Positions 8,544 through 17,010 are shown, numbered from the stretch's first letter. The stretch is DNA of 64,000 bases from Bradyrhizobium sp. ORS 285 (GCF_900176205.1 NZ_LT859959.1:6097001-6161000); one strand, 5' to 3'. Notes: a model not told the origin generated them from the sequence alone. Program-made: numbers and translations.

Positions 8544-9446
8544 ATGTCACCATCAATTCCTGTTGCCCTCGCGGTTCTGATCCTTTCATCGACGACCGCT
8601 CTGAGCGGCTTCGATGACGGTGTGTCGGATTATCGCTCCGGCAACTATAGCGCGGCCTTCAAAGAGTGGAGCGATGCCGCCGAACAGGGCGATGTCGATG
8701 CCCAGTATAATCTTGGCTGCCTTTATCTGCGCGGCGAAGGCGTAGCAAAGAACAGGGCCATGGCGGATGAGTGGCTCCAGCGCGCCGCTGATCAGGGCGA
8801 CGTCGATGCTGCGACCTCGCTGCTTTTTTCAAAACCCATGACAGAAGAGGGCAGAAAGAAGTTTTTCGCTATGAAGATGAAACCTACAACGAAGTTTCGT
8901 CTTACGTTTGTCGCCCAACTCAGCGACGGAAGGCTACATCGACGTCCTTGCTCGACTGACGCGTCCGATGGAGCCGCAATTGAATTCAACCTCGGTCAGA
9001 TGTACGAGACCGGAACTCCGGGATTTCCTCAAGACGACAGACAGGCAGCCGAGTGGTATCGTAGAGCAGCCGAGCGAAACTACCCGGACGCGCAAACCAT
9101 GCTTGGCTTCATGTATGCCAGGGGGCACGGAGTCGAAAAAGACGAGATCAAGGCCGTGCGTTTATTCCGCCAAGCCGCCGAACAAGGCAACAGCAACGCT
9201 CAACATAGCCTCGGCATCATGTACGCAACCGGCTCTTTCGGCTACAAGAAGGACCTGATCTTGGCTTACGTGCTCGTAGGCCATGCAGCTGCCGATGGAA
9301 ACAAATTCGCCACCGACGACTTCCAACGAGTAAGAGCACTCCTCTCGCCGGACCAATTGACCGAAGGGCATAGGCTGGCTCAGAAATGGCCGAAGGACCT
9401 TCAGTGGCCTCCAGAATTGACTGAACGAATGGGGCCTTCGCCCTAG
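8544..9446 (+). CDS. Secreted Sel1-repeat (SLR/TPR-like) protein
   Basis: A 300-residue protein with a probable signal peptide (PVALAVLILSSTTALSG). Sel1 repeats are clear at about residues 35-85 (AEQGDVDAQYNLGCLY) and 145-230 (NLGQMYETG, AQTMLGFMYARG, AQHSLGIMYATG). Such alpha-solenoids act as protein scaffolds. The middle, about residues 98-140, has no Sel1 pattern and is rich in K/R/T. In other frames the same DNA reads as more protein-like segments, which suggests compensating frameshifts. Base composition is less GC-rich than its neighbours. It lies between two R1 repeat clusters. Confidence 0.75.
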   Translation: MSPSIPVALAVLILSSTTALSGFDDGVSDYRSGNYSAAFKEWSDAAEQGDVDAQYNLGCLYLRGEGVAKNRAMADEWLQRAADQGDVDAATSLLFSKPMTEEGRKKFFAMKMKPTTKFRLTFVAQLSDGRLHRRPCSTDASDGAAIEFNLGQMYETGTPGFPQDDRQAAEWYRRAAERNYPDAQTMLGFMYARGHGVEKDEIKAVRLFRQAAEQGNSNAQHSLGIMYATGSFGYKKDLILAYVLVGHAAADGNKFATDDFQRVRALLSPDQLTEGHRLAQKWPKDLQWPPELTERMGPSP

Positions 9447-9520
9447 CTTCCAGCGCCCGACGACCAACGAAGGTCAACTAAATGGCTCACTAGGCGGATC
9501 TTGTTTTAAGTTCTTGGTCT

Positions 9521-9562
9521 GTAGGCGGGTTAGCGAAGCGTAACCCGCCGCCCTTTCGAACC
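9521..9562. repeat. Partial repeat, family R1
   Basis: GTAGGCGGGTTAGCGAAGCG plus the following TAACCCGCCGCCCTTTCGA, matching the first half of the unit at 7336-7417. Confidence 0.6.
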
Positions 9563-9597
9563 ACTTAATAGCGGATCACAGCTCCGGCCCATTTTCC

Positions 9598-9843
9598 TCA
9601 ATGCTTAAAGATTAGACCGAAGACCGCTAACCCAAACCCCATGCACCATTGCCAGTACTTGAGCCAGAAGTCGGCCAAGGTATGGGCGACCTTCGAGGTC
9701 CAATGCTTTTCATAAATCCCTAGCAGGATGATTAGAGAACCCTCGGGGTCATTGCGCGGCGGCACATAATTGCCTTCCCACCAGCGCTTCAGCATTTGCT
9801 TCATGCGAATCAATCCGCTTTTTAGACGGGGACCATCTATCAT
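9598..9843 (-). CDS. Small conserved-type membrane protein, function unknown
   Basis: Up to 81 residues. A motif-like soluble part (KRWWEGNYVPPRNDPEGS, then YEKHWTSKVAHTLADFW) precedes a C-terminal hydrophobic segment (WCMGFGLAVFGLIF). This pattern is a credible short Bradyrhizobium-type protein, recalled rather than searched. The start is uncertain: the ATG at 9843 has GAGG immediately adjacent, while the internal Met at 9804 (KQMLKRW) is an alternative. No operon partner. A role at the inner membrane is inference from the single C-terminal segment. Confidence 0.6.
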   Translation of the reverse strand: MIDGPRLKSGLIRMKQMLKRWWEGNYVPPRNDPEGSLIILLGIYEKHWTSKVAHTLADFWLKYWQWCMGFGLAVFGLIFKH

Positions 9844-10094
9844 CCTCGAATCGGCCTAAGCCCAAGGTTGCGAACTCTATCAACCAATGAAACATAGCCG
9901 TTGAGGAGGAAGGAGCGAAATGCCGATTTCGCTTGACCACTTAGCTCAATGCCCGATCTGCAAGTAGCTTCGGGCCACTATCGGCACGGCAAGATCGTTC
10001 GCACGAGAAACTCCTTTCGCCAGCGATTTCAACGTCGAACGTCAAACAAGTCTCATCGCAAAAATTCTTCTTTCGCTTTATACGAAATCATGTA

Positions 10095-10458
10095 TGATGT
10101 CCGCATCCCATCCCTCCGAGGGGCGTACGCGCGGTCGTCACGATACGTGGGGTGGGGATGTGGTGGCCGTGTCGGGTCGCAGCGTGGCTTCGTGTCGCGC
10201 CGACGAACGAGTCCGATGCGGACGTGAAATCGTGTGGGCCTGGCCTCCCGGTGCTGAGGCCAAGCCGGCGATGATGCCTCTGCGCATCGCGTCGGCGACG
10301 GGGACAAAACAGCCGATCCCCGGGGCGAGCACGTATAAGCGTTAAGACCGCCACGCGGGGAATGCCGGATGATCGGCTGAACCTGTGGTGACTGCCGCCT
10401 GCTTTTTTTGTTGCAGGCGGGCCATGGGTGAGGCCTTCACCCGGCATTCCCCGTGCCC
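10095..10458 (+). repeat. ~365-bp dispersed structured element, copy A
   Basis: One of three related copies (others at 28063-28430, inverted, and 61855-62220). It starts after an AT-rich ATGTATGATGT stretch and ends in a nested hairpin. The outer arms are GGGGAATGCCGG (10357-10368) and CCGGCATTCCCC (10441-10452); the inner arms are CCGCCTGC (10395-10402) and GCAGGCGG (10413-10420) around a T-rich loop. Open frames inside it are not conserved in phase between copies, so it is treated as non-coding. It forms part of the 1.15-kb gene-free stretch between the small membrane protein and glcD. Confidence 0.75.
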
Positions 10459-10584
10459 TCTCGATTGGTTTGGAGGGCAGACGGACGCATCACCTGGGCG
10501 GAGGACGCCGCGGGGCTGCGGAGTCATGTCCAATGCAGTTGCGACGCAAAGATGGATTTCACGCGGAGGAGCTGGCTGTTGGGG

Positions 10585-10665
10585 CCTCATGGTTCGAGAC
10601 GGCGCGCGGACGTCGTTATTTGCTCTCATGCGCGGACGGGCGCGCGCCTCCTCACCATGAGGAGG
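10585..10665. repeat. Palindromic intergenic repeat, family R4
   Basis: The inverted ends CCTCATGGTTCGAGACG and CTCCTCACCATGAGGAGG match the family at 2260-2306 and 28489-28597. Non-coding. Confidence 0.6.
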
Positions 10666-10684
10666 GAGATAAACGACGGAGCTG

Positions 10685-10818
10685 TAGGGTGGGCAGAGGC
10701 GAAGGACTGAGCTCTCCTCACGCGGGATCGCAGTGGCGTCGTGCCCACCGTCTTGCCGCGCGACGCGCTGATGGACGGTGGGCACGCGCCGCTTTTCGGC
10801 GGCGCTTTGCCCACCCTA
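10685..10818. repeat. Long inverted repeat with GTAGGGTGGGCA ends
   Basis: GTAGGGTGGGCA near 10685 is inverted as TGCCCACCCTAC ending at about 10818. A second inner pair (GCCCACCGTC / GACGGTGGGC) lies inside. This can fold into a long stem. Only one copy is in this window. Confidence 0.6.
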
Positions 10819-10870
10819 CGATTTCGTCGTCGCGTGATCGGACGGATGTTGAGTCGGACTCTCTCCGCGT

Positions 10871-10977
10871 CATTGCGAGCGCAGCGACTTGTCCGCCGAA
10901 GCTCGAAGAGCGAAGACGGAAGCAATCCAGAGTCCCGCCCACGCCCCTGGATTGCTTCGCTGCGCTCGCAATGACGA
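10871..10977. repeat. Inverted-end repeat, family R3
   Basis: It begins CATTGCGAGCGCAGCG and ends GCTGCGCTCGCAATGACG, with AGCAATCCAG and CTGGATTGCT inside, so the whole unit is an imperfect palindrome. Related copies are at 30414-30494 and 62319-62400. Confidence 0.7.
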
Positions 10978-10997
10978 CGCGGAGAGGTCTGCGCGCC

Positions 10998-12491
10998 TCA
11001 GAACCTCGGCAGGTCCGGAAACGCGAGCTTCCCCGCATGCACATGCATCCGCCCCAGCTCCGCGCAGCGGTGCAGGGTCGGAAACACCTTGCCCGGATTG
11101 AGCAGGCCCAAATGATCGAACGCGCATTTCACGCGCTGCTGCTGGTTCAGGTCGATCTCGGTGAACATGTCGGGCATCAAATCGCGCTTCTCGATGCCGA
11201 CGCCGTGCTCGCCGGTGAGCACGCCGCCGAGTTCGACGCAGCAGCGCAGGATGTCGGCGCCGAAGGCTTCGGCGCGCTCCATCTCGCCGGGCTTGTTGGC
11301 GTCGTAGAGGATGAGGGGATGCAGATTGCCGTCGCCGGCATGGAAGACGTTGGCGCAGCCGAGCTGATATTTGTCCGACAGCTCGCGGATGCGCGCCAAC
11401 GCCTTCGGCAGCGCGCCGCGCGGGATGGTGCCGTCCATGCAGAGATAGTCCGGCGAGATGCGCCCGACCGCAGGGAAGGCCGCCTTGCGGCCGGCCCAGA
11501 ACAGATTGCGCTCGGCCTCCGAGGTCGAGATCCGGCAGGTGGTCGAGCCGCAGCCGTTGGCGATGGTCTCGACCCGGCTGATCAGTTCGTCGACCTCGAC
11601 GCCGGGACCGTCGAGCTCGATGATCAAGAGCGCCTCGACGTCGAGCGGATAGCCGGCATGGACGAAGGCCTCGGCGGCGTGGATCGCCGGCTTGTCCATC
11701 ATCTCCATGCCGCCCGGAATGATGCCGGCGCCGATGATGCGGGCGACGCATTCGCCGGCGGCCTCGACCTCGGCAAAGCCGACCATCAGCGCGCGCGCCG
11801 TCTCCGGTTTTTGCAGGATGCGCACGGTGACCTCGGTGACGACGCCGAGCAGCCCCTCCGAGCCGGTGATCAAGCCCATCAAATCGTAGCCGGCGTTCTC
11901 GGTGCACTTGCCTCCGATGCGCAACACCTCGCCATTCATCAGCACGAGTTCGCAGCCGAGCACGTTGTTGGTGGTCATGCCGTATTTCAGGCAGTGCACG
12001 CCGCCGGAATTCTCCGCGACATTGCCGCCGATCGAGCAGGCGATCTGCGACGACGGATCGGGCGCGTAGTAGAAGCCGGCATGCGCCACCGCCTGGCTGA
12101 TGGCGAGGTTGGTGACCCCCGGCTCGGTGACGACGACGCGGTTGTCGAAGTCGATCTCGCGGATGCGCTTGAACTTGCCGAGGCCGAGCAGCACGCCGTC
12201 GGCCAATGGCAGAGCGCCGCCGGACAACGAGGTGCCGGAGCCACGCGGGACCACCTTGATGCCTTGTTCATGGCAGTATTTCAGAACCTGCGAAACCTGT
12301 GCCGTGGTCTCCGGCAGCACGACCACCATCGGCGGCTGGCGATACGCCATCAATCCGTCGGACTCGTAGGGAAGCATCTCCGCGGCGCTGTCGATGACGC
12401 CCTCGCCCGGCACGATTGCACGCAGTGCAGCAACGATTTCGCCACGGCGCGCCAGCACCGCCTGATCCGCCTCGGGCATCATGATCGCCAT
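10998..12491 (-). CDS. glcD: Glycolate oxidase FAD-linked subunit GlcD
   Basis: A 497-residue FAD-dependent subunit that oxidises glycolate (or another 2-hydroxy acid) to the keto acid. The PCMH-type FAD domain is clear: VVPRGSGTSLSGGA near residue 82 and SIGGNVAENSGGVHCLKYG near 152. The C-terminal FAD-oxidase domain includes HAGDGNLHP and GEHGVG. The ATG follows AGGAGACGCGCG. It heads the minus-strand series towards glcE and glcF, but about 4 kb of toxin-antitoxin, Sel1 and repeat DNA intervenes, so co-transcription is doubtful. D-lactate dehydrogenase is the main alternative; the presence of glcE and glcF favours glycolate. Confidence 0.95.
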   Translation of the reverse strand: MAIMMPEADQAVLARRGEIVAALRAIVPGEGVIDSAAEMLPYESDGLMAYRQPPMVVVLPETTAQVSQVLKYCHEQGIKVVPRGSGTSLSGGALPLADGVLLGLGKFKRIREIDFDNRVVVTEPGVTNLAISQAVAHAGFYYAPDPSSQIACSIGGNVAENSGGVHCLKYGMTTNNVLGCELVLMNGEVLRIGGKCTENAGYDLMGLITGSEGLLGVVTEVTVRILQKPETARALMVGFAEVEAAGECVARIIGAGIIPGGMEMMDKPAIHAAEAFVHAGYPLDVEALLIIELDGPGVEVDELISRVETIANGCGSTTCRISTSEAERNLFWAGRKAAFPAVGRISPDYLCMDGTIPRGALPKALARIRELSDKYQLGCANVFHAGDGNLHPLILYDANKPGEMERAEAFGADILRCCVELGGVLTGEHGVGIEKRDLMPDMFTEIDLNQQQRVKCAFDHLGLLNPGKVFPTLHRCAELGRMHVHAGKLAFPDLPRF

Positions 12492-12702
12492 CGCGCGCGT
12501 CTCCTGAAGTCGATTTTGACCGTCATATCAACCACAACCGCGGCGCTTTGGGTAGGCGGCCGCGCGGCTTTCGCTGTTTGCGGCCGCGCAAAGATCGCGA
12601 CGATATTGCTGAACCCGATCGCGCCGAGCGACTTGTGTGAGCGGGGAGGCCATGCAACAAACCTCCGCACAGACTTGTCTCGTAACCCACAGAGCCTGAT
12701 CC

Positions 12703-13098
12703 ATGAAGAAATTGACTTTGAGCGCGCTCGTCATCCTCGCCTCGTCGTCGCTGGCGACTGCCGCACTGGCGCAGGACGCCGCCGCCGGCAAGACGTCCTT
12801 CAACAAGTGCCTGCCCTGCCATGCGATCGGCGAAGGTGCGAAGAACAAGGTTGGTCCGGAACTGAACGGCCTCGACGGCCGCAAGTCGGGCACCGTGCCG
12901 GACTACAATTATTCGGAAGCCAACAAGAACTCGGGCATCACCTGGAACGAGGCCGTGTTCAAGGAATACATCAAGGATCCGAAGGCCAAGATCCCCGGCA
13001 CCAAGATGACCTTCGCCGGCATCAAGAACGAGACCGAGATCAACAATCTCTGGGCCTACGTGTCGTCGTTCGACAAGGACGGCAAGCAGAAGCAGTAA
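12703..13098 (+). CDS. Periplasmic class I cytochrome c (c2-like)
   Basis: A 131-residue electron carrier. The signal peptide is about residues 1-23 (ending ALA-Q). The heme motif CLPCH is at residues 36-40, and the sixth ligand is probably M102 in IPGTKMTFAG. The fold and lengths match the c2/c550 family that links respiratory or photosynthetic complexes in alphaproteobacteria. It is divergent from glcD (about 210 bases between starts) and ends in a strong terminator, so it is a single-gene unit. The exact redox partner cannot be deduced. Confidence 0.95.
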   Translation: MKKLTLSALVILASSSLATAALAQDAAAGKTSFNKCLPCHAIGEGAKNKVGPELNGLDGRKSGTVPDYNYSEANKNSGITWNEAVFKEYIKDPKAKIPGTKMTFAGIKNETEINNLWAYVSSFDKDGKQKQ

Positions 13099-13124
13099 GC
13101 GGCGCGACATCCGCTCCGCCCTCG

Positions 13125-13153
13125 AAGCCCCGGCCGCGTGCCGGGGCTTTTTC
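13125..13153 (+). terminator. Rho-independent terminator of the cytochrome c gene
   Basis: The arms AAGCCCCGG (13125-13133) and CCGGGGCTT (13141-13149) run directly into TTTTTCG. It sits between convergent genes and may serve both. Confidence 0.9.
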
Positions 13154-13157
13154 GTTT

Positions 13158-14117
13158 TCAAGGCGCGGCCGCCTCGGTCGCGGTGAGCACGCCGACCATC
13201 CGGTCGACCTCGGCGGTCACGAGCTCCGGCACGGCGTTCTGAACCATGTGGCCGAGATCGGGCACGACGATCAGGCGGGTCTGGGGCAGCACCTGCGCCA
13301 GCCGCCGCGCGTGGATATCGGTGTAGACGGTCTTGTCGGCATCGCCGGCCAGGATCGTGACGGGGACCTTGATCTCGCCATAGCGCGGCGCCTGCTCGAT
13401 CACCGCCTGCTTCAGGGTGACGAGGTCGAGCGCATTGGCGAGGAATTCGCGCGGACGCAGCAGCAGCGGCGTCGCGCTCTGGTCGACGAAATCGTCCGGC
13501 ATTTGCTGCGGCGCAAACACACCGCGGGCGCCAGGGCCCATCAGCGCCAGGCCGAGTGGCAAGGTAATGGTGTGGGCGAGCAGCGGGCCGATGACCGGCG
13601 TGGTCACCGCCGCATTGTACTGCCCGACCCCGCCGCGCCAGGGATAGGCGACCGGCGCCAGCATCACGAGCCCCGCCACCCGGTCCGGGAAGTCGAGCGC
13701 CATGCGCAAGCCGAGCGCGCCGCTCCAGGAGTGGACCACCAGGATCACCGGCCCGGTGCCGAGCCGGTCGAGCGCCTCGTCGAGCATCCGCGCCTGCGCA
13801 GCCGGGGTGGAGTCCTCAGCCCGGGCTCTCGGGCTCCAGCCGTGGCCGGGACGGTCGACCAGCAGCACTCGGTGGCGCTCGGCCAGCATGTCACCGAGCG
13901 GTTTGCGCATCGCCTCGAGGTTCGAGCTGGCGCCGTGAAGCAGCAACAGCGGAGGCTTTTGGCTGTCGCGCGGACCGATATCCACAAGATTGATGGTGGC
14001 CCCGTTGACATCGATGGCCTGCCCCTGGGCCGGATAGCGGTGCTCGACGACCGCGACACCGGCCCGGGTCACCAGCGCGAGCACGGCCAATGCACCCACT
14101 AAGAACATTGAAATCAT
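13158..14117 (-). CDS. Alpha/beta-hydrolase, membrane-anchored or exported
   Basis: About 319 residues from the ATG at 14117 (non-ATG starts at 14138 and 14141 are possible). The first ~20 residues are hydrophobic, a signal peptide or anchor. The hydrolase core follows: oxyanion region LLLLHGASSN, nucleophile motif HSWSG (serine near residue 130), an aspartate in LAGDADKTV and the histidine in PDLGHMVQ. The substrate is unknown; the class covers esterases, lipases, haloalkane dehalogenases and epoxide hydrolases. Its 3' end meets the cytochrome c terminator from the other side. Confidence 0.85.
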   Translation of the reverse strand: MISMFLVGALAVLALVTRAGVAVVEHRYPAQGQAIDVNGATINLVDIGPRDSQKPPLLLLHGASSNLEAMRKPLGDMLAERHRVLLVDRPGHGWSPRARAEDSTPAAQARMLDEALDRLGTGPVILVVHSWSGALGLRMALDFPDRVAGLVMLAPVAYPWRGGVGQYNAAVTTPVIGPLLAHTITLPLGLALMGPGARGVFAPQQMPDDFVDQSATPLLLRPREFLANALDLVTLKQAVIEQAPRYGEIKVPVTILAGDADKTVYTDIHARRLAQVLPQTRLIVVPDLGHMVQNAVPELVTAEVDRMVGVLTATEAAAP

Positions 14118-14369
14118 TGAGAGTTTTCTGCCTGTCACCAAGACAGTTACGGGCGCGATTGCTAGGGGTTGCAGATCCAGCGGCGTCGCCCGGTCGTTTC
14201 GGCCTCAAATCCTGTCATCACTGCGTCGTCGGCCATTTTATAACCATGGTCGGGACTTTTCCTCGCAATCGGCTGATGACCGTGAATTACTTCCGGTTGG
14301 GTCATTGCAGGACGTCACCTGCGATGACCGGCCCTGCGTTTAGTTTGGTGTTTTGGGAGGGGGTTACCG

Positions 14370-14552
14370 ATGAGCTTTCGTTCGAGCGAATCTGCGATCG
14401 ACGAGATCGTCGCGAGCTGCAACGGCGATATCCGCGGCGCGCTGAAGGCGCTGCTGCTGGTCAACGAGCATCTCGAGGCCGAGATTGCGCAGCTGTATGC
14501 CGCAGCCGCGCAGTATGGCATGCCGGAGCGTCGCAGCACCGCGTTTCACTAA
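14370..14552 (+). CDS. Small hypothetical protein, 60 aa
   Basis: A 60-residue helical protein (SAIDEIVASCNGDIRGALKA, then LVNEHLEAEIAQLYAAAAQYG) preceded by a strong GGGAGGGGG ribosome-binding site. Composition and codon use fit a real gene. No known domain is recognised. It looks like one amphipathic helical hairpin, perhaps a dimerising regulator or stress protein; that is inference. Confidence 0.65.
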   Translation: MSFRSSESAIDEIVASCNGDIRGALKALLLVNEHLEAEIAQLYAAAAQYGMPERRSTAFH

Positions 14553-14580
14553 GTCGACCGATCGGAGCGCATAGCGCCGA

Positions 14581-14838
14581 TCAGTCCTCCTGTGTTAGGT
14601 CCTTGTTCGGGCATGCGTTGATCGTCGATCGCGCCAGCTTGGCGTCGTCCTTCGATTTGAACGGTCCCGACGCGAACCAGATGTCCCCGATGATGACGGG
14701 GTTGCTGGTCACGATCTCGCAGCGATCGGTGGCGCGATTGCCCACCACCCAGAACAGATCGTCCGCCCAGGCGGCGGTCGCCGTCATTCCCAAACCCGTC
14801 ATTCCCACAAGCGCTGCCGTCAGCACTGCACGCCGCAT
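14581..14838 (-). CDS. Small exported protein with two cysteines, 85 aa
   Basis: A signal peptide of about 25 residues (ending TAAWA-DD) precedes a ~60-residue mature protein with two cysteines (DRCEIV and NACPN) that could form a disulfide in the periplasm. No family is recognised. It is convergent with the 60-residue gene on the plus strand, 28 bases apart. Confidence 0.7.
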   Translation of the reverse strand: MRRAVLTAALVGMTGLGMTATAAWADDLFWVVGNRATDRCEIVTSNPVIIGDIWFASGPFKSKDDAKLARSTINACPNKDLTQED

Positions 14839-14941
14839 TGCGCCGTCTCCTGGCCAAGTTGTGTCCGGTCAACGGCAATTGGGATCGCGTGGATCGCCCG
14901 GCAAGGACGACCGTCCGGATAGGGTTAACCGGGCTTTAAGC

Positions 14942-15571
14942 CTAGATGTCGCGGCCCTCGACCTTTTCGGTCAGGGTTTTGACCAGCTCCGGCACCTTGT
15001 CGAGGTGCGGATTGACCTCGAGCGCCTTGCGGAAGGCATCCAGCGCCCGTTTTTCCTCGCCGAGGTCCTGCATGATCATGCCGAGACCGGCGAGTGCGCC
15101 GAAATGCCTGGGCTCCCTCACCAGCACCTGCTGGATGTCGGCGAGCGAGCGGCCATAGTCGTTCTGGAGGTAATAGATCGTCGCCCTGCGGTTCCAGGCT
15201 TCGACATAATCGGGACGAAGCTTGATGACCGAGTCGAGCAGCTTGAGCGCCACCTCGTTCTGCTTCGCGTCCATCGCAGCCTTGGAGCGCGCCATCAAGA
15301 GCGCGACGGTGTCACTCGGGGTCTGCAGCCAGATCGCCCAGATCCGGGCCTCAACATGCTTGGCACTGATCTCGTCAGGCGCAGCCTTCAGGGCGCCGAA
15401 CAGGAAATCGAGCCCTTTGGTCTTGTCGGCGCCGACTTTCGGCAGCTTCGACGGCGCTTCCGGGGGTTTTGGCTTGGCGCCCGATCGCGGCTCACCCTGC
15501 GCGAACGCGAGGTGCGGTATGCAGATGACGGCGGCGGCGAGCAGAATCGCCAGGGAGGAGCGTTTTGCCAT
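14942..15571 (-). CDS. Exported TPR protein
   Basis: A 209-residue protein with a signal peptide (ending HLAFA-QGE) and a Pro/Lys-rich linker, then tetratricopeptide repeats from about residue 90 (ALKLLDSVIKLRPDYVEAWN, AFRKALEVNPHLDKVPELV). TPR domains mediate protein-protein contacts, here in the periplasm. No catalytic domain is present. It appears to stand alone. Confidence 0.85.
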   Translation of the reverse strand: MAKRSSLAILLAAAVICIPHLAFAQGEPRSGAKPKPPEAPSKLPKVGADKTKGLDFLFGALKAAPDEISAKHVEARIWAIWLQTPSDTVALLMARSKAAMDAKQNEVALKLLDSVIKLRPDYVEAWNRRATIYYLQNDYGRSLADIQQVLVREPRHFGALAGLGMIMQDLGEEKRALDAFRKALEVNPHLDKVPELVKTLTEKVEGRDI

Positions 15572-15673
15572 GCGGCAAGTCTAAACGCAGAAAGCGCGCC
15601 CTGCAAAGCAGAGCGCGCGTCAAAGACCTGTGAGCAGGCTGCGCAGAACTGGGCTGAACCAGCCGTGACTCGA

Positions 15674-15799
15674 TCAGCCCTGGCGGGCCTTGAATCGGCG
15701 CTGGACCTTGTTGATCACGTAGACGCGGCCCTTGCGGCGAACCAGACGGTTGGCGCGATGGCGGCCACGCAGCGACTTCAGCGAGTTACGGACCTTCAT
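15674..15799 (-). CDS. rpmJ: 50S ribosomal protein L36 (bL36)
   Basis: A 41-residue basic protein beginning [19 protein letters not shown] and ending in [11 protein letters not shown]. This is the alphaproteobacterial long form of L36 without the zinc-binding cysteines, a component of the large ribosomal subunit. The ATG at 15799 fits the family start; the frame continues upstream without homology. As usual in this group it stands alone outside the main ribosomal operons. Confidence 0.95.
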   Translation of the reverse strand: MKVRNSLKSLRGRHRANRLVRRKGRVYVINKVQRRFKARQG

Positions 15800-16017
15800 G
15801 GGACATCCTGATACGTTCGAAAGGCCGTGTTGGACAGGCCGGAAGTGGCAAATAGAAAGGGATTTCCGCAAGCGACTGGGTCGCCCGGAGTGGCCGGTTT
15901 CTAACCACCGACTTGGGCGATGTCAACGATTGAGGCGCTGGCTTCAACAGAGGCTGCGCCTGAGGCGGCGGGGGAACCGGGTCGCCGCACCAAATGCCAA
16001 TTGCCAAATTCGTTATA

Positions 16018-16026
16018 TGGTATAAT
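16018..16026 (+). promoter_or_regulatory. Extended -10 promoter element
   Basis: TGGTATAAT carries a consensus TATAAT with the extended TGn. It lies in a locally AT-rich stretch 40 bases upstream of the amidohydrolase ATG. A TTGCCA at 16001 is only 14 bases away, so the extended -10 rather than a -35 box is the stronger argument. Confidence 0.5.
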
Positions 16027-16065
16027 CAATTTCATAAAGCCAAAAACCGAACGCCGGGAACGCCC

Positions 16066-16950
16066 ATGCCAAAGCTCGCTCTGCCCAAGATCGACGACGT
16101 CGTCGCCATCGACATCCACACCCATGCCGAGGAGCCGTGCGGCATGCATGCCGACGACGGCTATGACGATTTCCAGGCCCAGATGGCGGACTATTTCAAG
16201 TCGCCGCACAAGCATCCGCCGACCGTGCCGGAGACCGCGGCCTATTACCGCTCGAAGAACATCGCCGCGGTGATCTTCCCGGTCGATGCCGAGCGCGAGA
16301 CCGGCTTCCGCCGCTACAACAATTACGAGATGCTCGAGGTCGCCTCGGATCATCTCGATGTGCTGATCCCGTTCGTCTCGATCGATCCGCACAAGGGCAA
16401 GCTCGGCGTGCGCGAGGCGCGCAAGCTGATCGAGGAGTATGGCGTCCGCGGCTTCAAGTTTCACCCGACGATGCAGGGCTTCTACGCCAACGACCGCCTC
16501 GCCTATCCGCTCTATGAGGCGATCAACGAGGGCGGCGCGATCGCGCTGTTCCACACGGGACAGACCGGCGTCGGCTCGGGCATGCCGGGCGGCATGGGCA
16601 TGCGGCTGAAATACTCCAACCCGATGTACATGGACGACGTGGCGGCCGATTTTCCCGACCTCAAGATCATCCTCGCGCACCCCTCCTTCCCCTGGCAGGA
16701 AGAGGCGCTGTCGGTCGCGACCCACAAGCCGAACGTCTATATCGACCTCTCGGGCTGGTCGCCAAAATACTTCCCGCCGATCCTGGTGCGCTACATCAAC
16801 TCGATTCTGCAGGACAAGATGCTGTTCGGCTCAGACTGGCCGGTGATCACGCCGGATCGCTGGCTGGCCGATTTCGCCAAGCTCGACATCCGCGAGGAGA
16901 TCCGCCCGAAGGTGCTGAAGGCCAACGCGCGCAAGCTGCTCGGGATCTGA
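16066..16950 (+). CDS. Amidohydrolase family 2 protein
   Basis: A 294-residue TIM-barrel metal hydrolase or decarboxylase of the Amidohydro_2 group. Metal-ligand motifs are visible: DIHTHAEEP near residue 20, GFKFHPTMQGF, a histidine in LAHPSFPW and GSDWPVI near the end. The ATG follows GGGAACGCCC. Family members act in aromatic-acid or acyl side-chain degradation (for example 2-pyrone or ACMSD-type reactions); the substrate here is unknown. A perfect 11-bp hairpin follows the stop. Confidence 0.88.
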   Translation: MPKLALPKIDDVVAIDIHTHAEEPCGMHADDGYDDFQAQMADYFKSPHKHPPTVPETAAYYRSKNIAAVIFPVDAERETGFRRYNNYEMLEVASDHLDVLIPFVSIDPHKGKLGVREARKLIEEYGVRGFKFHPTMQGFYANDRLAYPLYEAINEGGAIALFHTGQTGVGSGMPGGMGMRLKYSNPMYMDDVAADFPDLKIILAHPSFPWQEEALSVATHKPNVYIDLSGWSPKYFPPILVRYINSILQDKMLFGSDWPVITPDRWLADFAKLDIREEIRPKVLKANARKLLGI

Positions 16951-16958
16951 GACTGCGT

Positions 16959-16989
16959 CAGGCGCGATGGCCGTCGGTCATCGCGCCTG
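16959..16989 (+). terminator. Probable terminator hairpin after the amidohydrolase gene
   Basis: Arms 16959-16969 (CAGGCGCGATG) and 16979-16989 (CATCGCGCCTG) pair perfectly, followed by CCTTTAAC. The U-run is weak. The HAD gene starts 21 bases later. Confidence 0.55.
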
Positions 16990-17010
16990 CCTTTAACACA
17001 GGTGATCGCC

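Noticed and set aside
10428..14102. A plus-strand open frame of more than 1200 codons
   Set aside because: It runs antisense through glcD and the hydrolase gene and through repeats; composition is His/Arg/Gly-rich as expected from the reverse frame of GC-rich genes, with no motif.
16001..16026. TTGCCA and TATAAT as a standard sigma70 -35/-10 pair
   Set aside because: The spacing is 14 bases, too short; an extended -10 explains the site better.
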